NCBI GenBank assembly: GCA_018653605.1
Contig: JABHYY010000027.1
Span: 1 to 34,451 of the forward strand
DNA: 34,451 nucleotides
Direction: 5' to 3'
Source: an archaeon
GTDB lineage: Archaea; Nanobdellota; Nanobdellia; SCGC-AAA011-G17; GW2011-AR17
Of this stretch, positions 1 through 6,202 are shown piece by piece. Below the pieces are notes generated by a model, which saw only the letters and a list, made by a program, of their open reading frames with translations, had not been told where the DNA came from and made no database searches. Each line of letters begins with the position of its first letter. Positions within the stretch are counted from its first letter, which is position 1. The position numbers and the translations under genes are program-made.

Positions 1-79
1 AGATTACATCAGCATCTTCTAAAGTATACAACCTTAAAACAATTTCATCATCAACAATTAATTCAACTGGAACAACCAT
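1..79 (-). CDS. Possible GNAT-type N-acetyltransferase, N-terminus only
   Basis: The first 26 codons of a minus-strand gene run off the left edge, starting at ATG 79-77. The translation begins MVVPVELIVDDEIVLRLYT and continues LEDADVI. The pattern of a short beta strand with L-R-L-Y followed by an E-D-A-D helix start is common at the N-terminus of RimI/RimJ-like GNAT acetyltransferases (typically 'LRLRPLTEEDA'). That resemblance is the only evidence; the acetyl-CoA binding motif would lie outside the window. It could equally be another alpha/beta protein. Confidence 0.4.
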   Translation of the reverse strand, partial: MVVPVELIVDDEIVLRLYTLEDADVI

Positions 80-140
80 ATAAAACCAAAATAAACTTCT
101 CTTATTTAAGCCTTTAGAACACTAAAAAAATAAAGAAAAA

Positions 141-1061
141 TTACTCTTCATCCCTTTTAACTTTCTTAATCTGATCCTTAAGATTCAACTTCTTCAAAAG
201 TTCTTTGTACCGATTCCGAATTGTAACTTCAGTAACACCAGCAATATCTGCAACCTCTCGCTGTGTTCTCTTCTCATTGTTAATCAGAGCAGCAACATAA
301 AGTGAAGCAGCAGCAATTCCAGTTGGTCCACGACCAGAAGTCAATTCAGAATTTTGAGCCATCTCTAAAATCTCAACAGCTTTAGATTGTGTATCAGCAG
401 TCAAACGCAAAGCACTAGCAAACCGAGGTATGTAATCAATAGGATTTGAAGGCAAAATTCTAATCTGCAACTCTCTTGTCACAAACCTATAAGTTCTACC
501 AATCTCTTTCTTATCAATACCAGAAGCTTCTGACAACTCATCAAGTGTCCTAGGAACCTCATGACGCCTACATGCAGCATACAAAGCACCAGCAACAACA
601 GACTCCATTGACCTACCCCGAACCAATCCTCTCTGTACAGCTAAAGTATAAATACGAGCAGCCTCTTCCTCAACACTCTTAGGCAACTTCAAATAAGAAG
701 CAACTCTTTTCAGCTCAGCAAGAGCCAACTTCAAGTTTCTCTCAATAGCAGTTGATATTCTATACTGCCATTTTCTCAATCTAAAAAACTTATTTTTACC
801 TTTCCCAGCCAACTTATAGATATCCTGCTTCTGACCAACATCAGTACCAAGACCTCTATCATATTTAGTATAACTCAAAGGAGCACCTGTTCTCCTTCTT
901 TTATTAGCATCATCAGAATCAAACTCTCTCCATTCCTGACCAAAATCAATCATTTTGTCTTCAATAACCAAACCACACTTTCTACAAGTAACTTCACCTT
1001 TATCAGCATGAACAATTAATCTTGTGTTTCCACATTCCGGACATTTTTTTATTTGTGCCAT
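141..1061 (-). CDS. tfb: Transcription initiation factor TFB (archaeal TFIIB)
   Basis: 306 residues, usual length for archaeal TFB, which bridges TBP on the TATA box and RNA polymerase. The N-terminal zinc ribbon has C7-x2-C10 and C26-x2-C29. It is followed by a B-reader/linker region around residues 40-85 containing DFGQEWREFD and GAPLSYTKYDRGLGT, both typical of TFB. Two cyclin-fold repeats follow (about 110-195 and 205-295); the second ends in a helix-turn-helix, EVADIAGVTEVTIRNRYKEL, that reads the BRE. ATG 1061 is the natural start because the zinc ribbon begins at residue 7. Two TATA-like boxes lie upstream. No abnormal features. Confidence 0.97.
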   Translation of the reverse strand: MAQIKKCPECGNTRLIVHADKGEVTCRKCGLVIEDKMIDFGQEWREFDSDDANKRRRTGAPLSYTKYDRGLGTDVGQKQDIYKLAGKGKNKFFRLRKWQYRISTAIERNLKLALAELKRVASYLKLPKSVEEEAARIYTLAVQRGLVRGRSMESVVAGALYAACRRHEVPRTLDELSEASGIDKKEIGRTYRFVTRELQIRILPSNPIDYIPRFASALRLTADTQSKAVEILEMAQNSELTSGRGPTGIAAASLYVAALINNEKRTQREVADIAGVTEVTIRNRYKELLKKLNLKDQIKKVKRDEE

Positions 1062-1088
1062 TTTTTATATAGAACCCCCAACAACAAT

Positions 1089-1126
1089 CTTTATAAACAG
1101 TTTTAATTCATCATTTATAAACTTTT
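1089..1126 (-). promoter_or_regulatory. Two TATA-like boxes upstream of tfb
   Basis: Read on the minus strand, TGTTTATAAAGA (1100-1089) lies about 34 nt before the tfb ATG and AAAAGTTTATAAATG (1126-1112) about 57 nt before it. Both fit the archaeal TATA consensus, the distal one with a purine-rich BRE-like lead. The proximal box would give a leader of under 10 nt. Which is used cannot be told from sequence. Confidence 0.5.
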
Positions 1127-1184
1127 CGGTTTGAGCTTGCATTCAAAGCGCCAAATACCCTCTAAAACACACAAATAGTAAGCT

Positions 1185-1562
1185 TTAAACAAGAATACCA
1201 TTCAAAACAGCTTCTTGACCAGGTCTAGAAGTAATTCGAACCTTACCCAAAGGAGTTTCAACAACAGCACCTTTTGTAACAATGTTCCTTCTTACAAAGT
1301 GCCTATTAGCTGCATTCTCTAGAATAGTTTTAACTTCAACTTTAGAATACTTTTTTTTCTTAGGATCAAAAACATTAACAAGCTTGTCACTCATAAGAGC
1401 TTTCTTTACACTACCACCAGCAATTCTTGTAACTTTAACTTTTCTTTCACCAATCTTAGTAAGCATAGGCCTATTCCTAATTTCAAAAACTCTCTTACCT
1501 CTATAAGCTTTATATCTAGCTCCAGTAGATTGTCTCTTTGATCTTTGTGATGTTAAAACCAT
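1185..1562 (-). CDS. rps8e: 30S ribosomal protein S8e (eS8)
   Basis: 125 residues, the size of the short archaeal eS8. The N-terminus (TSQRSKRQSTGARYKAYRGK) and the central stretch KVKVTRIAGGSVKKAL match the family pattern of a basic tail followed by a beta-rich core; the C-terminus carries TKGAVVETPLGKVRITSRPGQ, a hallmark of the protein. It is a small-subunit component binding 16S rRNA. The start is at the ATG 26 nt downstream of a TATA box, so the mRNA is probably leaderless. It is transcribed toward tfb but with a 123-nt gap containing the tfb promoters, so the genes are probably separate units. Confidence 0.97.
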   Translation of the reverse strand: MVLTSQRSKRQSTGARYKAYRGKRVFEIRNRPMLTKIGERKVKVTRIAGGSVKKALMSDKLVNVFDPKKKKYSKVEVKTILENAANRHFVRRNIVTKGAVVETPLGKVRITSRPGQEAVLNGILV

Positions 1563-1583
1563 ACCTATAACAAAAAAATAGCA

Positions 1584-1593
1584 CTTTAAAAAC
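1584..1593 (-). promoter_or_regulatory. TATA box of rps8e
   Basis: Minus-strand GTTTTTAAAG centred about 26 nt upstream of the rps8e ATG (1562). This spacing puts the expected transcription start on the start codon; no Shine-Dalgarno sequence is present. Confidence 0.65.
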
Positions 1594-1600
1594 TTTTGGG

Positions 1601-1912
1601 TTAAGGCCTATCTAATAAGAACCTAAAAGGTAACATTTTTCTTGCAAGGGATATCCCCATTCCTTCATTAACAGTATCAACAACATGTTGAGGAATTTCT
1701 TCAAAAGCCAACCTAGCCATATAATCATCTAATATTGAATCTGAATCAGCCTCTGAATGAACAACAGGCCTTTCAAGCATCATATCAAAAATTTCTTCCA
1801 TTGCATCAGATCTATTACTATCCATTTCAAATCTCCTTTGCAATCTTTGTTGATACCGGCTGCTAGCTTTACCACCAATACCACCGAACATATCTATATA
1901 AACATCTGACAT
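1601..1912 (-). CDS. Small hypothetical protein
   Basis: I do not recognise this protein. From ATG 1912 it has 103 residues, beginning MSDVYIDMFGGIGGKASS, with a basic stretch RYQQRLQRRFEMD and an acidic, helical remainder; no membrane segment, zinc site or known motif is visible. The frame is open 13 codons further upstream (ATG 1951), but a TATATATATAA box at 1942-1932 falls inside that extension and sits about 24 nt before ATG 1912. I therefore choose the shorter, leaderless start. It is divergent from the LSm gene, whose TATA box starts about 17 nt away, so the two promoters are packed back to back. Confidence 0.6.
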   Translation of the reverse strand: MSDVYIDMFGGIGGKASSRYQQRLQRRFEMDSNRSDAMEEIFDMMLERPVVHSEADSDSILDDYMARLAFEEIPQHVVDTVNEGMGISLARKMLPFRFLLDRP

Positions 1913-1931
1913 AAACAAATTAAAAAACCAC

Positions 1932-1942
1932 TTATATATATA
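1932..1942 (-). promoter_or_regulatory. TATA box of the small unknown gene
   Basis: Minus-strand TATATATATAA centred about 24 nt upstream of ATG 1912. It decides the start of that gene, because the longer reading frame would place the box inside coding sequence. Confidence 0.55.
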
Positions 1943-1958
1943 GCTTGCCATTAGAAAG

Positions 1959-1968
1959 CTTTAAAAAC
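1959..1968 (+). promoter_or_regulatory. TATA box of the LSm-eL37 operon
   Basis: Plus-strand GAAAG followed by CTTTAAAAAC, a BRE/TATA pair. The expected start near 1988 leaves a leader of about 20 nt that contains a strong AAGGAGG ribosome binding site at 1993-1999 in front of ATG 2008. Confidence 0.6.
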
Positions 1969-2007
1969 AATAACCTTTTTTTCATAGACATTAAGGAGGA
2001 TTTAAAC

Positions 2008-2235
2008 ATGGTTGAAACAGAAAGACCCTTGGACGCATTGAATCAGGCAAGAGGAAAAAGAGTAATAGTAGAACTAAAAAATAAGTTACAATTAATTGGA
2101 AACTTAAAGGCATTTGATATTCATATTAATACCGTTCTAGCAGAAGCAGAAGAATGGGAAAATGGTGAAATGAAAAGAAAACTTGGTACAACATTTGTTC
2201 GTGGTGACACAATTGTACTAATTTCTCCAGCATAA
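2008..2235 (+). CDS. LSm/Sm-like archaeal protein (SmAP1)
   Basis: 75 residues forming an Sm fold, expected to assemble into a seven-membered RNA-binding ring. Sm motif 1 is [30 protein letters not shown] and Sm motif 2 is [13 protein letters not shown]; the FDIHINTVL loop carries the Asp and Asn of the uridine-binding pocket. The start is ATG 2008, because AAGGAGG lies 8 nt upstream and the Sm fold begins right after it; the frame is open further upstream but that part would be the leader. The eL37 gene follows after 2 nt. The LSm-eL37 pair is a conserved archaeal gene order, so the call is firm. Confidence 0.95.
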   Translation: MVETERPLDALNQARGKRVIVELKNKLQLIGNLKAFDIHINTVLAEAEEWENGEMKRKLGTTFVRGDTIVLISPA

Positions 2236-2237
2236 AA

Positions 2238-2402
2238 ATGACAAAAGGAACACCTTCACAAGGAAAGAAATCAGGTAAGACTACTCACATCAGATGTAGA
2301 AGATGTGGGAAAGCATCTTACCACAAAATTAAAGGAGTTTGCTCTAGCTGTGGCTATGGTAAAACTGCGAAAATAAGAAAGTATACTTGGCAAAAGAAGT
2401 AA
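2238..2402 (+). CDS. rpl37e: 50S ribosomal protein L37e (eL37)
   Basis: A 54-residue protein starting [20 protein letters not shown]. It has a four-cysteine zinc ribbon, C20-x2-C23 and C35-x2-C38 (CRRCGK and CSSCGYG), embedded in basic sequence, the signature of eL37, a large-subunit protein. The ATG lies 2 nt after the LSm stop codon, so the gene depends on the LSm transcript and probably on translational coupling. It ends KYTWQKK, as typical family members do. The length is near the short end for the family but complete. Confidence 0.95.
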   Translation: MTKGTPSQGKKSGKTTHIRCRRCGKASYHKIKGVCSSCGYGKTAKIRKYTWQKK

Positions 2403-2463
2403 TTTTTTCTTAATTTTAAATTATATAACAAAGATTATTAAATAATAAAAACTCTATAATCTT

Positions 2464-3129
2464 ATGAAGTTAAACAAAGATTTTGTTTATTTAATTGGAA
2501 CTATTTATGGTGATGGTTATATTAAAGATGGAACCAAATCCAAAAGAGATTTATCAAGAGATTATAAAATTAGTTTTGAATTGACTGATATAAATTTTTT
2601 AGAAGAGATAATATTGCCCATATTTAAAACAATAATAAAAACAAAATCAAAAGTAAGAACTAGAAAAAGAAAAAACAAACAAAGGAGTGGTATTTTAGAA
2701 ATTAGAAATAAAAAACTATACCTTTTTTTAACTGAAAACCTCAAAACACACAAAGGTCCCAAAACAAGAGACGTTAAAATTCCTAAAATAATGAGAAATT
2801 GGCCTAATTCATTAAAATCTGAATTTATAGCTGGATATTTTGATACTGATGGAGGATTTAGAGGGAATACAATAGGTTTTTCAACAAAAACAAAAGATTT
2901 CCAAGAGTATACAATACAAATACTTAGAGAAAAAGGAATAATTTCTTCAAAAGAAAAATGGTTAAACAAAAAATATAATGAATATTATTATGGAATAAGA
3001 ATTAAAAAAGACAATATAGATAAATTTTTAAATACCTTCAGATTACGAAACAGTAAGAAACTAGAAAGTATCAATGCTAGATTCCCATGCACGGGTGCCG
3101 GAGCGGTCAAACGGGCTGGAAGATGTTAA
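2464..3129 (+). CDS. LAGLIDADG homing endonuclease overlapping a tRNA gene
   Basis: 221 residues with two LAGLIDADG helices: LIGTIYGDG at residues 10-18 and FIAGYFDTDG at 121-130. Each carries the acidic residue (D17, D129) that binds catalytic metal, so this is a single-chain two-motif enzyme of the intron/intein-associated family. Such enzymes cut a long asymmetric site and spread by break repair. The gene starts 61 nt after eL37. Unusually it is not enclosed by an intron: its last 13 codons (209-221) are read from the 5' exon and intron of tRNA-Leu, with the stop TAA at 3127-3129 inside the intron. The C-terminal tail CTGAGAVKRAGRC is thus tRNA sequence. Very high A+T. It appears intact, but whether it cuts the tRNA gene is inference. 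Confidence 0.85.
   Translation: MKLNKDFVYLIGTIYGDGYIKDGTKSKRDLSRDYKISFELTDINFLEEIILPIFKTIIKTKSKVRTRKRKNKQRSGILEIRNKKLYLFLTENLKTHKGPKTRDVKIPKIMRNWPNSLKSEFIAGYFDTDGGFRGNTIGFSTKTKDFQEYTIQILREKGIISSKEKWLNKKYNEYYYGIRIKKDNIDKFLNTFRLRNSKKLESINARFPCTGAGAVKRAGRC
3026..3035 (+). promoter_or_regulatory. Possible TATA box for tRNA-Leu inside the endonuclease gene
   Basis: TTTTTAAATA lies about 58 nt before the tRNA 5' end, which would give a 5' leader of roughly 30 nt to be removed by RNase P. It lies within the last 35 codons of the endonuclease, so tRNA expression either uses this internal box or reads through from upstream. In such AT-rich DNA the match alone is weak. Confidence 0.3.
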
Positions 3130-3201
3130 GTAATTAATGTCTGGCTATGCTTAGGACCCAGTGGCTTAGTGTCTACGCAGGTTCGAACCCTGTCCCGTGC
3201 A
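3089..3201 (+). tRNA. tRNA-Leu (anticodon UAG), intron-containing
   Basis: The acceptor arms GCACGGG (3089-3095) and CCCGTGC (3194-3200) pair fully, with A73 at 3201. The T arm is GCAGG-TTCGAAC-CCTGT. A long variable arm (TGGCTTAGTGTCTACG) marks class II, and the anticodon loop CTTAGGA (3150-3156) shows UAG, giving leucine. The gene spans 113 nt; removing about 29 nt restores a five-base-pair anticodon stem, CTGG+G with CCCAG, and an 84-nt tRNA. Its 5' part is shared with the reading frame of the upstream endonuclease. CCA is not encoded. Confidence 0.9.
3120..3148 (+). other. Predicted tRNA-Leu intron at a non-canonical site
   Basis: Excision of these 29 nt joins CTGG (27-30) to GCTTAGGACCCAG and restores a full stem and a normal anticodon loop. 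The junction would be 30/31, in the anticodon stem, not the usual archaeal 37/38. I could not draw a clean bulge-helix-bulge, so the ends may shift by a base or two. The intron carries the endonuclease stop codon. Confidence 0.55.
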
Positions 3202-3249
3202 GATCTTTTTTTAACAAAATATTTAAACTTAAAGAAGTATAATAATATT

Positions 3250-3438
3250 ATGGAAATTGAAATAATAAACTTAATTGTATCCATTTTAACAACAGTTCTA
3301 TTAATTATTTGTTATATATTAACTATAAGAAGTTCAAAAATGCTAAAAGAGATTAAACCTGAATTTGATGAACTAAATAAAAAATTAGATGAAATCCATA
3401 GCGACCTAAAAAAGCATATTTCTAAAAGCAAAACATAG
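3250..3438 (+). CDS. Small single-span membrane protein with coiled-coil tail
   Basis: 62 residues, family not recognised. Residues 5-27 (IINLIVSILTTVLLIICYIL and on) form one transmembrane helix, followed by a charged heptad-like helix KMLKEIKPEFDELNKKLDEIHSDL likely to be a short coiled coil in the cytoplasm. I chose ATG 3250; the frame continues upstream only into the tRNA, so a longer protein is unlikely. A TATA-like ATATTTAAAC lies near 3218-3227, giving a short leader. It could be a small scaffold or toxin-like peptide, but nothing in the sequence decides that. Confidence 0.55.
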   Translation: MEIEIINLIVSILTTVLLIICYILTIRSSKMLKEIKPEFDELNKKLDEIHSDLKKHISKSKT

Positions 3439-3461
3439 CCGTCAAAGCTTATACTAACCCT

Positions 3462-4022
3462 TCAAAAATAAAGGATCTTAATTCTTTTCTCAATTCTATT
3501 TGTCATTTCAGCAAGAACCTTTGGTTCATCAAAATTTACCCAAACATCATAAGGAATTAAAAAGCCTTCAACAATATAGGACACAATAACTCTTCTAACA
3601 AAATCATCATCATCTAACCCTACATGCTCTTTCAAATAAGATTTTATCTCTAAAAATTCCTTCAAACTAACATGGTCCCAAAAATCCCTATAAACCAATT
3701 CAAACTTTTTCTTATATTGATTCATGTCAACAATTTCTGAAAACAAAACAACCTTTGATTTACATCTTCTTTGCAATTCTTCTTTATATTTTTTAAAAGA
3801 AAAATTTTGTTTAGCAAGAATTGATGCATTTGTATCAGCAATAATTTTAACATAATTCTTACCAACAAACTTTTCTTCAATCTCCTTAAACTCTATAAAC
3901 TTAGGAAGTTCTGTAAATTCATCTAATCTTTCACCATTAAAAATTTTAGCTAAATCTACATCAAAATCTAACTTACCATTCTTCAACACCCTTGGTGGAC
4001 ATTCCCAACTAAAGTATATCAT
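3462..4022 (-). CDS. Cyclodipeptide-synthase-like protein, shorter paralogue
   Basis: 186 residues, paralogous to the gene just upstream. Both share an N-terminal strand ending in WECP (C8 here), a second strand ending IADTN (62-65), a basic helix, and a Y-x3-F-x5-Y-x2-F helix (NQYKKKFELVYRDF). The order resembles tRNA-dependent cyclodipeptide synthases (Rossmann fold derived from class I aaRS), where a G-x-S serine ends strand 1 and a D-T follows strand 2. Here Cys sits where the serine would be, and SYIVEGF (Y149, E152) sits where Y-x3-E is expected but with shorter spacing. This is my by-eye remote match, not a search result. The start ATG overlaps the upstream stop (ATGA), so translation is coupled. 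Confidence 0.4.
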   Translation of the reverse strand: MIYFSWECPPRVLKNGKLDFDVDLAKIFNGERLDEFTELPKFIEFKEIEEKFVGKNYVKIIADTNASILAKQNFSFKKYKEELQRRCKSKVVLFSEIVDMNQYKKKFELVYRDFWDHVSLKEFLEIKSYLKEHVGLDDDDFVRRVIVSYIVEGFLIPYDVWVNFDEPKVLAEMTNRIEKRIKILYF

Positions 4023-4771
4023 CTTCTACCTCCTTCATACAAAACAAATAACCATGGACCTCTATTCTTATTTCCTAAATAACAATTAGCTAAAACAGGA
4101 AATGTAAACATTGCCTCATTTGGTATTGCAACAGGATTTTGAAACCAAGCTTCACGAGATAAGGCCGTCCTAATAACATATTCTTCAGCAGCATAACTAC
4201 TAATGGTCCTTATCCCCAGTTCTATTAGTCTTTCATCCATTTCATTCACTCCAGTATGTTTTAATAATTCGTCTAATTCACCCTTAAATTTATTTTTTCT
4301 TAAATATTGAGTTTCAGGGACATTATCTCTCCTAAGAGCAAAACTATACTTAACTCTATTAAACACTTCCATATACTCCCTATTAAACTCACAAAGAATT
4401 TTAGAAAAAGGGAAAACTCTAATCACACCATTTGAAATCTCATCAGCCTTGTCTTGTAGTTGTTGAGAAAAATTTGTCATAAACCTACTAACCTGCCTTC
4501 TTTTAGTATCACTATCAACAGTTGCAGGATACAAAATCAAAGGGTTAGTATCAGCTAAAAATTTATAATAATTAACTTTGATTCCATCTTGCCTCAAAGG
4601 CAAAATGACTCTTTCAACAAACTCTCTTTCTAATTCAGATAATTTAACCATCCTAGTTTTTTCAACATCATCAACCCAATCACATTCATATTCTAAATCT
4701 CCTGCAACTTTCAAATCAGTTCTAATAGGACATTCCCAATTATAGAAAGTTATTGGCCTGCCATTATCCAA
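4019..4771 (-). CDS. Cyclodipeptide-synthase-like protein, longer paralogue
   Basis: 250 residues from a TTG start at 4771. Features in order: strand ITFYNWECP with C14 where CDPS enzymes carry the nucleophilic serine; acidic insert 20-40; strand YYKFLADTN (73-76); basic helix TKRRQVSRFMTNF; RVFPFSKIL; helix REYMEVFNRVKYSF; then GIRTISSYAAEEYVI with Y193 and E197 in the Y-x3-E spacing of CDPS catalytic residues. CDPS enzymes make cyclic dipeptides from two aminoacyl-tRNAs; this identity is a remote, by-eye inference. The start is uncertain: the paralogue begins at the same strand, supporting TTG 4771, yet the only ribosome binding site lies at 4886 in another frame (separate entry). It lies 166 nt downstream of hisS. 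Confidence 0.45.
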   Translation of the reverse strand: MDNGRPITFYNWECPIRTDLKVAGDLEYECDWVDDVEKTRMVKLSELEREFVERVILPLRQDGIKVNYYKFLADTNPLILYPATVDSDTKRRQVSRFMTNFSQQLQDKADEISNGVIRVFPFSKILCEFNREYMEVFNRVKYSFALRRDNVPETQYLRKNKFKGELDELLKHTGVNEMDERLIELGIRTISSYAAEEYVIRTALSREAWFQNPVAIPNEAMFTFPVLANCYLGNKNRGPWLFVLYEGGRR

Positions 4772-4886
4772 ATTACCAAGAAAAACTCTATCTTCAATAG
4801 CAGTTCTTTTTTCATTTAAAACAAAATAATCTCTTACGTCGATGAATACAATCAGTGCTCTGCACCTTAGCCTCAGTTACTTTCAT
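4772..4886 (-). other. Frame-shifted 5' extension of the CDPS-like gene / 24-codon mini-ORF
   Basis: GGAG lies 9 nt before ATG 4886-4884, the best start signal in this gap. That ATG opens a 24-codon ORF (stop 4812-4814) that contains STDCIHRR. In the +1 frame, the same DNA is open from about 4876 into the CDPS-like gene, reading ALIVFIDVRDYFVLNEKRTA and further with no ATG. A one-base shift near 4855-4862 would join MKVTEAKVQ to ALIVFID and the downstream gene. So this is either a frameshifted start, a recoding site, a leader peptide, or chance. Confidence 0.4.
4841..4854 (-). repeat. DCIH repeat, copy A
   Basis: TGATTGTATTCATC on the minus strand, embedded in AGCACTGATTGTATTCATCG. Within the mini-ORF starting at 4886 it reads S-T-D-C-I-H-R. 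Identical core to the copies at 4943 and 6371. Confidence 0.7.
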
Positions 4887-4937
4887 TTTACTTTCTCCTG
4901 CATTTTAAGTCTGCTTGACTTTTTAGAAAAATCTTTT

Positions 4938-6179
4938 TTAATGATGAATACAATCACAACTTTTAAGTTTCTCAACAACACCAGAAACATCTAACTTATC
5001 TTCAATACCAGTTTCCATATTCTTCAAACTAAACTTGGCAGCTTTCAATTCATTCTCACCAACTACCAAAGCATATGGAATACCCATCTTGTTAACATAA
5101 TCCAAATTTTTAGAAATACTTTTACCTTTCAAATCAATATCACACTTAACACCAGCCACCCTCAACTCCTTAACAATCTTCAAACTTTCATTAAAACATT
5201 TTATTGGAATAACATAAACTTCAGTAACAGACTTACGAACTTTTTCCTTCCTTTTCAAAATTTCATAAATCGGTTCCAAACCAAAACTAATTCCAACAGC
5301 AGGCACTTCACCTTTACCCAAAAAACCACCAATCATTTTATCATATCGACCACCACCAGCAACAGAACTATCCAGCTCTTTACACTGCACTTCAAAAACA
5401 GTTCCAGTATAATAAGCCAAACCTCTAGCTAAAGTAAAGTCAATTTTATAATCACTAACTCCAAACAATTTCAAAAAATCTTCTAACTCATTCAACTCAT
5501 CCAACCCTTCATTATTTTTCAAACTTTTTTGCTTAACAATATCTAAAACTTTTTCACCATCAATACCTTTCTCTTCAAACTCTTTCTTAACACCTTCCTC
5601 ACCAATCTTTTCCAATTTATCCAAAGTTAAAATCGCACTATCTCTTTTACCCTCTTCAACACCAGCCTCTTCCATCATTGCATCCAACACTTTTCTATTA
5701 TTTATTCTAATAACAACTTTCAATCCAACCTTCTTAAAAAAATCAGAAGCAATAGCAACCATCTCTGCATCTACAAGCATAGACTTACAACCAGCCACAT
5801 CAACATCACACTGCCAAAACTCTCTCATCCTTCCTAACTTAATAGGCCCATCTCTAAACACTTTCTCAATCTGATACCTTTTGAAAGGCATCCTTAACTG
5901 AGGATTCATTGCAATAACCCTACAAAAAGGAACAGTCAGATCATACTTCAAACCAAGCCTTCTATCACCTTGATCTCGCAACTGAAAACCCTCTTTAAGT
6001 ATTTCAGCACCACCTGCATACTTTGCAGATAAAACATCCATTCTTTCCAAACAAGGTGTCTCTAAAGGAGAATAACCATACAACTCAAAAATCTCTCTTA
6101 ACTGATCAACAATCTTCTGCCTTAAGATTTTTTCCTCAGGCAAGAAATCCTTTGTTCCTTTAGCATTTAGTATTTTCAT
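4938..6179 (-). CDS. hisS: Histidyl-tRNA synthetase
   Basis: 413 residues, class II synthetase charging tRNA-His. Motif 2 is FRDGPIKLGRMREFWQCDVD (about 108-127). The histidine signature LARGLAYYTG is at 250-259 with the VFE that follows; GGGRYDKMIGGF and motif 3 VPAVGISFGLEP (292-303) complete the active site. The C-terminal anticodon-binding domain is about 318-406. I chose ATG 6179 because GAGGTGG lies 5 nt upstream and the protein begins with the usual MKILNAKGTKDFLPEE; the upstream open frame is tRNA. The tRNA-His gene ends 23 nt before this ATG, so both are probably on one transcript. The last seven residues, SCDCIHH, extend past the usual end and contain repeat copy B. Confidence 0.97.
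   Translation of the reverse strand: MKILNAKGTKDFLPEEKILRQKIVDQLREIFELYGYSPLETPCLERMDVLSAKYAGGAEILKEGFQLRDQGDRRLGLKYDLTVPFCRVIAMNPQLRMPFKRYQIEKVFRDGPIKLGRMREFWQCDVDVAGCKSMLVDAEMVAIASDFFKKVGLKVVIRINNRKVLDAMMEEAGVEEGKRDSAILTLDKLEKIGEEGVKKEFEEKGIDGEKVLDIVKQKSLKNNEGLDELNELEDFLKLFGVSDYKIDFTLARGLAYYTGTVFEVQCKELDSSVAGGGRYDKMIGGFLGKGEVPAVGISFGLEPIYEILKRKEKVRKSVTEVYVIPIKCFNESLKIVKELRVAGVKCDIDLKGKSISKNLDYVNKMGIPYALVVGENELKAAKFSLKNMETGIEDKLDVSGVVEKLKSCDCIHH
4943..4956 (-). repeat. DCIH repeat, copy B, at the end of hisS
   Basis: TGATTGTATTCATC on the minus strand, within AGTTGTGATTGTATTCATCA. It encodes the last residues of HisRS, S-C-D-C-I-H-H, just before the stop. Confidence 0.7.
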
Positions 6180-6202
6180 TGTCCACCTCTTTGAATATAA
6201 AG

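Noticed and set aside
13-140. CDPS-like motif LDDD-x-FV-x-RVIVS shared by the 186-residue protein (136-148) and the methyltransferase (15-26)
   Set aside because: The short shared motif is eye-catching, but the two proteins differ in everything else and the motif lies in unrelated helices. I take it as convergence. (The coordinates given here are nominal; the motifs lie near 3580-3615 and 33404-33440.)
2464-3201. Classical intron-encoded endonuclease inside tRNA-Leu
   Set aside because: The intron is only about 29 nt and the endonuclease frame lies upstream of the tRNA 5' end, so the usual arrangement does not hold.
4750-4815. A 21-codon hydrophobic ORF (MKKELLLKIEFFLVIWIMAGQ minus its last residue) whose ATG overlaps the stop of the mini-ORF at 4812
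   Set aside because: The ATGA overlap is attractive, but there is no ribosome site and the ORF overlaps the start of the CDPS-like gene in another frame; likely coincidence.
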